Below are positions 1-6,431 of a DNA stretch of 12,408 nucleotides, piece after piece; positions within the stretch are counted from its first letter, which is position 1, and each line of letters opens with the position of its first letter. The DNA is taken from positions 1 through 12,408 of the forward strand of contig JAHIUG010000014.1 of the NCBI GenBank assembly GCA_018817245.1, written 5' to 3'. The notes below the pieces were generated by a model. It ran no database searches and was not told the DNA's origin. It saw only the letters and a program-made list of their open reading frames with translations. Source of the stretch: Patescibacteria group bacterium (lineage in GTDB: Bacteria > Patescibacteriota > Patescibacteriia > 2-12-FULL-60-25). The translations under genes and the position numbers were made by a program.

Positions 1-52
1 ATTTAGTAAACATTGTTTCACCCCCCCTCAAATGTCAAACAGCCATTATTAC

Positions 53-1372
53 TTATTCCAACCCGATCTCAACTCCGGTTGTTTTACGAAAACCAATTCG
101 ATCAGGTGCTTCATCACCTAAACCGAACATTGATCCGAAGATGATGGATTCGTCACCATAACGATCACGGATAAGGTCCAGTGAATCTGATACGGATTTT
201 TGTTTACGAGATGCGGGCGCGGTCTTTTCGGCGAGAGCGAAGGATGACTGATTATTTAATTTAGAAAAATTCGAAAGCGTGACAGCTAAAAAACTCACGC
301 GTTCCTTCTTCCATATCCCAGATAAGAGATCGCAGGCCGCGTGCACGAGCGTGAATGAATCTTGCGACGGCTCGTCCAAATGTACAAAATTGTATGCGCC
401 TTGTTCGTAAGGATTGGAAAAAGAGGTTGCCGCGTCGCTCACTTCATTCGCTCCTCGCAATGACATATTCCGGAAACCTGCATTTACTGAAACTGTGCCT
501 GCAAAAAGTCCTTCTTTTCTCATTCGTCGGCCTGCACGCTCAGTTAATCTTGTGAGTATTGCTGCGATCTTTCCTTCATCATTTGCACAATCTGGCACGC
601 AATATGAATGACCAATTGATTTTGGAGGTAGCTCTTCTTTAAGCTGCACTTTTTCAAACTCCATTGCATGAAGTTTGCACCAAAGATAAAAACCTTGTTT
701 GCCGAATAAGCGGATTAGATTGGCAACTGGATAATTTTTCAACTCCAAAGGTGAATGAATACCAGCGCGTTCAAGACGCTTGTGTGTTTGCGGCCCTATT
801 CCATTTAAATCCTGAAGATTGAGCTGCGAAAGTATCTCATCCAAATTATTAGTATCTATAATAGTGAGACCGTTCGGTTTTCGAAAGTTGGATCCGGTCT
901 TAGCGAGAAAACGCGTGGGCGCAATGCCGATTGAGCAGCGCAGCCATTCTCCAACCTCGTTCGTGATCCTCTGCCTCACGCGAGACATTGCCCATGCCGC
1001 TTCTGCCGCATCTCTATACCAGCCCGTTAGATCTAGGAATGCCTCGTCAATGGAATAATGTTCAATGCGATCTGTGAGCTCGTGCAAAATCGAAAAAACG
1101 CGAGATGTAACTGCGCGATACTTGGGCGGATCGTTTTGTACGAATACCGCCTGCGGACAAATTGCGCGCGCATCACGCACTCTCATCCCAACTTTCATTC
1201 CAAGTTGCTTAGCTTCAATTGAAGCCGCAATCACGCATCCGCTATTATGCAAATAAGCGCAAACCCCAAGCGGACGACCGCGTAATTTTGGATTAGCCTG
1301 CTGCTCCACGGACGCGAAGTATGAATTCATGTCCAAATGAGCAATAAGTTTGTTGGATGGGGGCGGGAGCAT
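53..1372 (-). CDS. dinB: Y-family translesion DNA polymerase (DinB/UmuC type)
   Basis: Predicted error-prone polymerase that copies past damaged template bases in the cytoplasm. From the ATG at 1372 the protein has 439 residues. Visible signatures are the palm motif HLDMN with catalytic Asp14, the steric-gate region SYF at 17-19, the finger motif GCVIAAS.EAK at 45-55, the palm motif YSIDEAFLD with Asp109/Glu110, and a helix-hairpin-helix segment LNGIGPQTHKRL in the thumb. The open frame extends to 1468, but those extra 32 codons translate only repeat DNA (heptamer and 60-bp repeats), so I chose the inner ATG directly before the conserved beta strand. Asn16 replaces the second Asp of the usual DinB DxD, as in UmuC-like proteins, so the exact subfamily is uncertain. 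It is the third gene after lexA and the small protein, which suggests SOS control. No Shine-Dalgarno sequence is seen. Confidence 0.93.
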   Translation of the reverse strand: MLPPPSNKLIAHLDMNSYFASVEQQANPKLRGRPLGVCAYLHNSGCVIAASIEAKQLGMKVGMRVRDARAICPQAVFVQNDPPKYRAVTSRVFSILHELTDRIEHYSIDEAFLDLTGWYRDAAEAAWAMSRVRQRITNEVGEWLRCSIGIAPTRFLAKTGSNFRKPNGLTIIDTNNLDEILSQLNLQDLNGIGPQTHKRLERAGIHSPLELKNYPVANLIRLFGKQGFYLWCKLHAMEFEKVQLKEELPPKSIGHSYCVPDCANDEGKIAAILTRLTERAGRRMRKEGLFAGTVSVNAGFRNMSLRGANEVSDAATSFSNPYEQGAYNFVHLDEPSQDSFTLVHAACDLLSGIWKKERVSFLAVTLSNFSKLNNQSSFALAEKTAPASRKQKSVSDSLDLIRDRYGDESIIFGSMFGLGDEAPDRIGFRKTTGVEIGLE

Positions 1373-1377
1373 AGAAT

Positions 1378-1406
1378 CACGTAACACATAACACGTAGCA
1401 CGTAGC
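1378..1406. repeat. Four-copy heptamer tandem repeat CACRTAR
   Basis: Four consecutive 7-mers are seen: CACGTAA, CACATAA, CACGTAG and CACGTAG, followed by CA. On the polymerase's coding strand this reads TGCTACG/TGTTAYG. The array lies just upstream of the dinB start codon and runs straight into the 60-bp repeat. It may simply be slippage-prone spacer DNA. A weaker similar string (CACACAG, CGCATAG, CAC) is visible in the lexA upstream region near 2591, so the heptamer may be a genome-wide element. Confidence 0.75.
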
Positions 1407-1525
1407 ATTCTGTCATTTCGACCCCCGATACTCCAATCGGGGTAAACTCCGCGGAGAAATCTTTTCATTCTGTCATTTCGACCCCCGATACTCCAATCGG
1501 GGTAAACTCCGCGGAGAAATCTTTC
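1406..1525. repeat. Tandem duplication, 60-bp period
   Basis: Positions 1406-1464 and 1466-1524 are identical over 59 bases with a 60-base period; the units end in T and C respectively. Each unit contains two nested palindromes: CCCCGAT-ACTCCA-ATCGGGG (1423-1442 and 1483-1502) and the perfect CTCCGCGGAG (1447-1456 and 1507-1516). Perfect identity points to a recent duplication. The unit is also the left arm of the larger inverted repeat that ends at 1590. Confidence 0.95.
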
Positions 1526-1590
1526 AGAAAGATCTCTCCGTTACGCTTCGCCCCGAAAGCTTTCGGGGCTACGCTTCAGTCGAGATGACA
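1471..1590. repeat. Long imperfect inverted repeat (REP-like element)
   Basis: The outer ends TGTCATTTCGAC (1471-1482) and GTCGAGATGACA (1579-1590) are inverted copies with one mismatch. The inner ends GGAGAAATCTTTC (1513-1525) and GAAAGATCTCTCC (1527-1539) are also inverted copies with one mismatch. Each arm has its own hairpin: CCCCGAT/ATCGGGG on the left, and the 20-base perfect palindrome at 1550-1569 centred on AAGCTT on the right. The whole is a clover-like palindromic element of about 120 bp. From memory, the GTCATTTCGAC...GGAGAAATCT theme recurs in intergenic regions of many Patescibacteria and Bacteroidetes genomes. It starts one base after the stop codon of the small gene, so it probably inserted or formed at that gene's end. 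Confidence 0.85.
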
Positions 1591-1591
1591 G

Positions 1592-1837
1592 TTACAAAAC
1601 CGCCATCTCTTCTAATTGCCACTTCATGCTCTCCGTAGAGAATGATAAACGGTATGCGTTTGCCTCGTCTGAAACTGAAAATATATAAATCTTTTCGCGG
1701 CCTCTGCGTTCTGTATGTACGAGGTTCACTTTCTTAATTCTATAATGTCTATTCCCCCATTTAAAAACCATGGGCTCTGTTCGATCCTTTTTAAAAGCCG
1801 CTAAAACTTCGATAGGCTCAGACATTTTTTCGTACAT
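1592..1837 (-). CDS. Small protein between lexA and dinB, resembling DUF6504
   Basis: Small soluble protein of 81 residues from ATG 1837 (MYEKMSEP), or 77 from ATG 1825 (MSEPIEV). The open frame reaches upstream into lexA to 1951, but that part is the antisense-like, poorly composed overlap, so I prefer the downstream starts. Visible pattern: SEPIEVLAAF, then PMVFKW.NRHYRIKKV, a basic ERRGREK turn, and a strand-rich end finishing in KWQLEEMAVL. The EPIEV followed by P..F.W..R.Y.I layout resembles DUF6504, a family known beside Y-family polymerase genes. This is recognition by eye, not a search result. It begins 51 bases after the lexA stop on the same strand, so it is probably co-transcribed and may assist or regulate the polymerase. 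No transmembrane segment or signal peptide is visible. Confidence 0.75.
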   Translation of the reverse strand: MYEKMSEPIEVLAAFKKDRTEPMVFKWGNRHYRIKKVNLVHTERRGREKIYIFSVSDEANAYRLSFSTESMKWQLEEMAVL

Positions 1838-1887
1838 AAAATCAGACTTAATTAAAAAGGTTTTTGAGATAAATAAGATTGCAATTT

Positions 1888-2499
1888 TTAGTCGGCCCGG
1901 AAATTTCGAATTACAGCTCGGACTACTCCTTGTATCAACGGATCGTGGCAATAAATCGGCTTCATGGTCGAATTGGCCGGTTGCAGACGAATTCGATTTC
2001 GCTCTCTATAAAAACGTTTCAACGTGGCATAAGCATTATCCAAAAGTGCGACCACTACATCTCCGTCTCTCGGAGATGGGTTGCGCTCAACAACAACATA
2101 ATCACCATCTAAAATTCCATCCTCAATCATTGATTCACCCTTAACACGCAGAACATAAGAGTTGGCTGAATCAGGGGCTAGATTAACGGGCACAGCGATT
2201 GTCTCGCGTTCCTCTATCGCCTCAATAGGTTGCCCTGCTGTAATCAAGCCGGCAAGCGGCAAAAGAACACTCTTGCTCCAACGAACTACCTTGTCTGTGG
2301 GTTCGAGATCGCGGGAGGTAGAACCCTGACCTCTAAGATATCCACGTTCGCGTAAGGCTTGAATGTGGACATGAACAGTAGAGGGAGAAGCAAGATTCAA
2401 CCCCGCAGCGATTTCTCGAAATGAAGGCGGATAACTGCGGTCATTTATAAATGACACTATGAAGTCCAGGACTTCTTTTTGTTTTGGAGTGAGGTTCAT
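1888..2499 (-). CDS. lexA: LexA repressor, SOS response regulator
   Basis: Transcriptional repressor that cleaves itself when RecA filaments form on damaged DNA. It has 203 residues from ATG 2499. A TTG at 2529 would add ten residues, but MNLTPKQKEVLDF is the usual LexA beginning. Residues 1-65 form the winged helix-turn-helix (YPPSFREIAAGL, then S.STVHVHI..L..RGYL). The self-cleavage site is Ala88-Gly89 in LITAGQP. The catalytic pair is Ser123 in KGESM and Lys161 in ATLKRF, 38 residues apart as expected for the S24 fold. Length matches the family norm (about 200). It is the first gene of a run with the small protein and dinB. The promoter and LexA-like half-sites directly upstream suggest autorepression. 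No Shine-Dalgarno sequence is present. Confidence 0.97.
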   Translation of the reverse strand: MNLTPKQKEVLDFIVSFINDRSYPPSFREIAAGLNLASPSTVHVHIQALRERGYLRGQGSTSRDLEPTDKVVRWSKSVLLPLAGLITAGQPIEAIEERETIAVPVNLAPDSANSYVLRVKGESMIEDGILDGDYVVVERNPSPRDGDVVVALLDNAYATLKRFYRERNRIRLQPANSTMKPIYCHDPLIQGVVRAVIRNFRAD

Positions 2500-2530
2500 A
2501 TATGAATTGAAAATGAAGAATGAGGGCAAC

Positions 2531-2555
2531 TTCTATTGTAGAACAAAAATAGAAC
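2531..2555. promoter_or_regulatory. Putative LexA operator region
   Basis: The palindrome TTCTA-TTG-TAGAA occupies 2531-2543. TAGAAC also occurs twice as a direct repeat, at 2539-2544 and 2550-2555, exactly 11 bases apart (one helical turn). The GAAC half-site is the core of the Gram-positive type SOS box, though no full GAACN4GTTC box is present. The sites cover the -10 box and spacer of the lexA promoter, where a repressor would block transcription. Assignment to LexA is inference from position. Confidence 0.55.
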
Positions 2556-2563
2556 ACAAGCAA
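2535..2563 (-). promoter_or_regulatory. Promoter of lexA
   Basis: Read on the minus strand, the -35 box TTGCTT (2558-2563) is followed by a 17-base spacer and the -10 box TACAAT (2535-2540), five of six matches to the sigma-70 type consensus. Transcription would begin near 2528, leaving a leader of about 30 bases before the lexA ATG at 2499. Confidence 0.65.
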
Positions 2564-2663
2564 CTCTCTGACTTGTGGATAAATCATGAATCACACAGCG
2601 CATAGCACAATTTCCAATTCTCTAACGTTTGGAAATTCGTAATCGCGAAGCTTATCCACATCT

Positions 2664-2700
2664 TGACAGCCGCTCCAAAATCTGGCAGCGGTATATATAA
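2664..2700 (+). promoter_or_regulatory. Possible promoter region of the lamin-tail protein gene
   Basis: TTGACA at 2663-2668 matches a perfect -35 box, and the AT-rich string TATATATAA at 2692-2700 could supply a -10 element. The gap between them (23 bases or more) is too long for a standard promoter, so the pairing is doubtful. Between them lies an inverted repeat, CCGCTCCA-AAATC-TGG-C-AGCGG (2670-2691), that could be an operator. The leader from 2701 to the ATG at 2742 is A-rich and has no Shine-Dalgarno sequence. Confidence 0.35.
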
Positions 2701-2741
2701 GTGCCCAAACTTTAATAACTAACAAAAAAACAAAACAAAAT

Positions 2742-5700
2742 ATGACACTTTCCCGTTTTGTCGGACGACTGGTTAATTGCGGCCTGATCTCAGGTAGTAT
2801 GGCGATCATGCCTTTGCAAGTACCGGAAGTCCATGCGGCGCAGCCACTTATAATCAGCGAAGTTGCCTGGGCCGGCTCATCTATTTCAGCTGCAGATGAA
2901 TGGATTGAAATATGTAATCTCAGCCAAGACAATATGCCGCTCACCGGACTTTCGCTCGTTGTTGCGGATAAAAGTCCAATTTTCTTTCCGGAAGACGCAG
3001 TAGTGCCTGCGCAAGGAACATATCTGATTGCAAATTATACGGCTGATAATGAAAACAGCGCGTTGGATGTAGAACCTCAAATAGCAACCGCCACTCTTTC
3101 TCTTTCTAACACTTCATTAAAAATTGCACTCCTCGATCCTAATCAAATTGAAATCGATTTAGCTGGAGATGGAGGAGCGCCAGACGCCGGATATTCAAGT
3201 ACTACAAAAGCAAGCATGATAAGAGATGGCGATTCCTTTATCACATCTTTTTCATCAGTTGGCTTTGATGAAGGTGTGTTGGATCTGGGAACTCCCGGAC
3301 TATGCGATGCTTTCCTACCAAAAAATTATCCGGCTGAAGAAGTAGAAGAAGGAACATTGCCACCGCAGAACTATGAGTTGCTGCGGTTAAACAAGTTCAT
3401 GCCTGATCCAAACGAAGAATCTGAGTGGGTTGAAATAGTAAGTCTTGATCCTGAAACACCTGTAATGCTCCAAGGCCTTGAGCTGCATGACGCACTCAAC
3501 ACTATCTACACATACACGTCTGGCACGCTGGATGTAGCAAATCCTGTAGTCCGCGTGTATCTTTCAGCTTCCAAGTTAAATAACGGTGGCGATACTTTGT
3601 CGCTATACGATCCGTCCGGAAACTTGCTTGATGAGTTTACGTATGAAGAATCAGTTAAAGACTCACCATGGATGCGTGACCCGGATGGCACAGGAGATTG
3701 GATGTATATTCCAGCTCCCACATCTACGGAATCCGTAATAGAAGAAGAAGTGGAACCCGAACCAGAAGAAGTACCACAGGATGAAGAAGAGTCCGAATCA
3801 TTGCCACCACAAAGCTATGAGTTGCTGCGCTTGAATAAATTCATGGCTGATCCTGATGGAGGGGCCGAGTGGGTTGAGATAGTAACCCTGAATCCTGAAA
3901 CACCTGTGATGCTTGAAGGTCTTGAGCTTCATGATTCACTAAATAAAATCTACGCCTATACATCAGGCACGCTGGATGTAGTTAATCCGTTCGTGCGCAT
4001 ATATCTTTCAGGTTCCAAATTAAACAATGGTGGTGATACTGTTTCGCTGTTTGATCCATCCGGAAATTTATTGGACGAGTTTACGTACGAAGAATCGGAT
4101 AAAAACTCACTATGGATGCGTGACCCAGATGGCACCGGCGATTGGATGTTTATTCCCGCTCCCACATCTACAGAGCCGATAGTCGATGAGGAAGTCGATG
4201 AAGAGTCACAACCTGAATCGGAAGAAACCCCTGATCCTGGAACATCGTACGCCGGATCTCAGACCCCGGACGAATCCGAGGTCGCTTCCCCTGTTTCATC
4301 TTCCGAATCCGGATCCGTATCTGCATCCGAATCAGAAACTTCGGACGCCGGATCTCAGACCCCTGACGAACAAGAATCAGCTCCGCAATTTGATCTTGTA
4401 CGAATTAACGAGTTCATGCCTGATCCTGATGGAGAGGCCGAGTGGGTTGAGGTAACAAGTTTAGATTTAAACACCCCGGTCGCACTCCAAGGAATGGAGC
4501 TTTATGACGCGCTAAACAAAATCTTTACTTTTGACACAGAGGTGTTGGACAGCACAAATCCATTCGTCCGCGTGTATCTCTCATCCTCAAAATTAAACAA
4601 CGGCGGTGATACTTTGTCGCTATACGATCCGTCCGGAAACTTATTAAATCAAGTTGTATATGAATCATCAGAAAAAGCCATGTCGTGGGCGCGCAATCCT
4701 GATGCAACCGGAGAATGGACAATCTCTGAACCAACACCCGGTCAGACGAATCAACCGTCTCAAATGTCAACGGAAACGGGAGATGCAAACGAGCCGGAGA
4801 TCGATATCTCAACACAGACACAAGCAGATCCTGCTCAAACGAGCGGTCTAACTTCCCTCTCTGTGTATGGACCTGTTGTCACCGAACAATCCAATAACAC
4901 ACCAGAGGTCACAACCACTCCAAAAATAACAACTGTAATACCAGAAGTTGCGAAAAAGCCTGTTGTAGAAAAAACACCGTCTACTGCCAAAAAAACATCT
5001 ACGACCAAAACCACTACAACAAAAACCGCATCTACTGAAGATGAAACAAAACCAATAACATTCACTATGGCCCACGATGAAGAAAACGCCGGAATTCGCG
5101 TTTCGCTAAAAGGAGTAATCGGCTCTCAACCCGGACTTATGTCAGGTCACAGATTCATTCTTCTATCCCCTGACGGACGAGGTCTGTTGGTCAGAGTTCC
5201 AACAACACAGAAACTTCCTGAAGCCGGCAAGATGATTGAAGTCACAGGAAAAATAATGTTTGACGATCTTGGTGTCCCGTCAATTAAATTTAATAAAGGA
5301 GATGGATGGATTGTTTTGAACGAGGTGCCGAAAAATATTCCGGCTCGAGCTGTAGATATGTCTGCACCAAGCACAGAAGATGCATGGAGTATGGTAAGTA
5401 TCGAAGGCACGGTAGTCTCAGTCAAAGGCAGCACTGTTACACTTGATACCAAAGACGGAGAAGTCGAAGTCTATTTCAATAAAGTCGTAGACTACAGAGC
5501 GACTCGTCTGACTGAAGGCGACACTGTGCGGATTTCCGGCCTACTGGATGTCTCAGGTAGTCTCCCAAAAATTATGCCGCGCAGCCAGGAAGAAGTTACT
5601 ATTCTCTCACACGTAAAACCGGCGCCAGAAGAAAAAGCTCCCGCCACTTTACCGGGCTGGACTCCGTTTGGAGCTGCCGGTTTAGCTATTGCCGGCACTG

Positions 5701-5777
5701 AAAGTGTAAAGCAGCTACGCCAACGCCGCAGACGCCGCTCACTTGAAAAAATGCTGGAGACTGATATCTCTGGATAG
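2742..5777 (+). CDS. Secreted multi-lamin-tail-domain surface protein
   Basis: Predicted exported, surface-attached protein of 1011 residues. A signal-peptide-like N-terminus ends near VHAA (31-33). Domains in order: a lamin-tail domain of the EVAW.GS..DEWIEI type (about 36-150); three closely related lamin-tail repeats of the F(M).DP...EWVE type (about 209-330, 358-478, 549-668); acidic Glu/Ser/Pro linkers between the repeats; a Thr/Lys-rich stretch (about 721-770); and two beta-rich segments resembling OB folds (about 772-860 and 880-955, with VSLKGVI and VSIEGTVVSV strands). The C-terminus has a short hydrophobic stretch at about 974-985 followed by QRRRRRS, which could be a membrane anchor with a cytoplasmic basic end, although it is short for a membrane span. 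Lamin-tail domains are common in bacterial extracellular proteins, some with nucleases, but no nuclease motif is seen here. Ligand and exact role are unknown. Confidence 0.88.
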   Translation: MTLSRFVGRLVNCGLISGSMAIMPLQVPEVHAAQPLIISEVAWAGSSISAADEWIEICNLSQDNMPLTGLSLVVADKSPIFFPEDAVVPAQGTYLIANYTADNENSALDVEPQIATATLSLSNTSLKIALLDPNQIEIDLAGDGGAPDAGYSSTTKASMIRDGDSFITSFSSVGFDEGVLDLGTPGLCDAFLPKNYPAEEVEEGTLPPQNYELLRLNKFMPDPNEESEWVEIVSLDPETPVMLQGLELHDALNTIYTYTSGTLDVANPVVRVYLSASKLNNGGDTLSLYDPSGNLLDEFTYEESVKDSPWMRDPDGTGDWMYIPAPTSTESVIEEEVEPEPEEVPQDEEESESLPPQSYELLRLNKFMADPDGGAEWVEIVTLNPETPVMLEGLELHDSLNKIYAYTSGTLDVVNPFVRIYLSGSKLNNGGDTVSLFDPSGNLLDEFTYEESDKNSLWMRDPDGTGDWMFIPAPTSTEPIVDEEVDEESQPESEETPDPGTSYAGSQTPDESEVASPVSSSESGSVSASESETSDAGSQTPDEQESAPQFDLVRINEFMPDPDGEAEWVEVTSLDLNTPVALQGMELYDALNKIFTFDTEVLDSTNPFVRVYLSSSKLNNGGDTLSLYDPSGNLLNQVVYESSEKAMSWARNPDATGEWTISEPTPGQTNQPSQMSTETGDANEPEIDISTQTQADPAQTSGLTSLSVYGPVVTEQSNNTPEVTTTPKITTVIPEVAKKPVVEKTPSTAKKTSTTKTTTTKTASTEDETKPITFTMAHDEENAGIRVSLKGVIGSQPGLMSGHRFILLSPDGRGLLVRVPTTQKLPEAGKMIEVTGKIMFDDLGVPSIKFNKGDGWIVLNEVPKNIPARAVDMSAPSTEDAWSMVSIEGTVVSVKGSTVTLDTKDGEVEVYFNKVVDYRATRLTEGDTVRISGLLDVSGSLPKIMPRSQEEVTILSHVKPAPEEKAPATLPGWTPFGAAGLAIAGTESVKQLRQRRRRRSLEKMLETDISG
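3366..4745 (+). repeat. Three intragenic lamin-tail domain repeats
   Basis: Repeat A spans about 3366-3731, B about 3813-4175 and C about 4386-4745. A and B are nearly the same in protein and share long DNA blocks, for example around GGCACGCTGGATGTA and the final MRDPDGTGDWM..IPAPTST segment. A and C share an exact 35-base block (3591-3625 and 4608-4642) where B differs at several synonymous sites. The B-C linker also holds a 19-base direct repeat (4249-4267 and 4345-4363) encoding AGSQTP twice. Confidence 0.9.
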
Positions 5778-5785
5778 AGATATCA
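5762..5785. other. Hairpin spanning the stop codon of the lamin-tail gene
   Basis: TGATATCTC (5762-5770) and GAGATATCA (5777-5785) form a perfect 9-bp stem with a 6-base loop TGGATA. The stop codon TAG (5775-5777) lies at the loop and stem junction. No T-run follows, so it is not a standard intrinsic terminator. It could protect the 3' end or affect termination of translation. Confidence 0.6.
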
Positions 5786-5800
5786 CGCTAGAAGCTCTGC

Positions 5801-5830
5801 GCAGAGAAAATGTGAATGCATTTTTTCTGC
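5801..5830. terminator. Possible terminator hairpin after the lamin-tail gene
   Basis: GCAGAGAAAATG (5801-5812) pairs with CATTTTTTCTGC (5819-5830) over 12 positions with one G-T wobble, around a 6-base loop TGAATG. The T-run is inside the 3' arm, not after it, so this is an atypical terminator. An overlapping perfect palindrome, CTCTGCGCAGAG (5795-5806), would compete with it. The rest of the 135-base gap up to 5912 shows nothing I can name, apart from a presumed promoter for the next gene. Confidence 0.45.
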
Positions 5831-5912
5831 CGGAGCTAATGGTGTAAGCTTGTACGATGAGCCATATCTTATGAACTTATTCACTAAGCTGGGGACAGCC
5901 TTATAACAATGT

Positions 5913-6392
5913 ATGAAATCTCTTATCGCATTAATGAGTCTAATCGTAGTCTTTGGTGCGGGTTGTGCGGTTAACAAACAACCTATTAGCCAAAATCAAA
6001 AAATGCCACCAAATCTCTGTAAGGCTGAGCCTGTAGAAAATGATATCGGAGCGCTGGTATATCCTATAGATAAGAAGTATGAGCGCATGCCACATCTCGG
6101 CCAGGTCTTTACTGCTTTGGATTGTAAAGACGAGGAGCGAGCAAAAGAAGTTCGCGGATTCTCAGACGGACATTACTCCGCTGGTATAACTCTATCTTGG
6201 GGTGAGGGAACTTTGTTGCCATCGGATTTGAAGCTTTTGCTCACACGCATGGGTTTCATGCAGACTAAACCTGGCACTTGGAAAACCGAAGCGGCACTGA
6301 GTATGGAACAGATCAAAGAGCTTTATGTTATGCTGGCCGATCCTCTGATTTACGACCGATTAAAATACGAAGATTGCATCAAATGCGGATAA
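5913..6392 (+). CDS. Predicted small lipoprotein of unknown function
   Basis: I do not recognise the family. The 159-residue product starts with MKSLIALMSLIVVFGAGC, a short basic start and hydrophobic stretch ending in a lipobox-like GAGC, so Cys18 would be lipidated and the mature protein held at the outer face of the membrane. The remainder is soluble and mixed: PHLGQVFTALDCKDEERAKEVRGFSDGHYSAGI suggests a compact domain, and the C-terminus has two nearby cysteines (EDCIKCG). It begins 135 bases after the lamin-tail gene on the same strand and ends 39 bases before the coiled-coil gene. An internal Met8 is an alternative start but would shorten the signal peptide. No Shine-Dalgarno sequence is visible; the upstream context is ATAACAATGT. 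Confidence 0.75.
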   Translation: MKSLIALMSLIVVFGAGCAVNKQPISQNQKMPPNLCKAEPVENDIGALVYPIDKKYERMPHLGQVFTALDCKDEERAKEVRGFSDGHYSAGITLSWGEGTLLPSDLKLLLTRMGFMQTKPGTWKTEAALSMEQIKELYVMLADPLIYDRLKYEDCIKCG

Positions 6393-6431
6393 ATATTCTC
6401 GTGCAAGATAATATGCTAAAGTTACAATGAT

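Noticed and set aside
1373..1468. N-terminal extension of the polymerase frame to 1468
   Set aside because: The 32 extra codons are translated heptamer and 60-bp repeat DNA; family similarity begins right after the ATG at 1372.
1406..1525. CRISPR array
   Set aside because: Two directly abutting 60-bp units without spacers and no cas genes nearby.
1838..1951. Longer start for the small protein overlapping lexA
   Set aside because: The added residues come from the lexA 3' end in another frame and lack the composition of the conserved part.
1770..2144. Plus-strand open frame opposite lexA and the small gene
   Set aside because: Shadow of well-supported minus-strand genes.
2500..2529. TTG start for lexA at 2529
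   Set aside because: It would lie at or next to the predicted transcription start, and MNLTPKQ is the typical LexA N-terminus.
3506..4165. Two similar minus-strand frames of about 70 codons inside the lamin-tail gene
   Set aside because: They resemble each other only because they are antisense to the lamin-tail repeats A and B.
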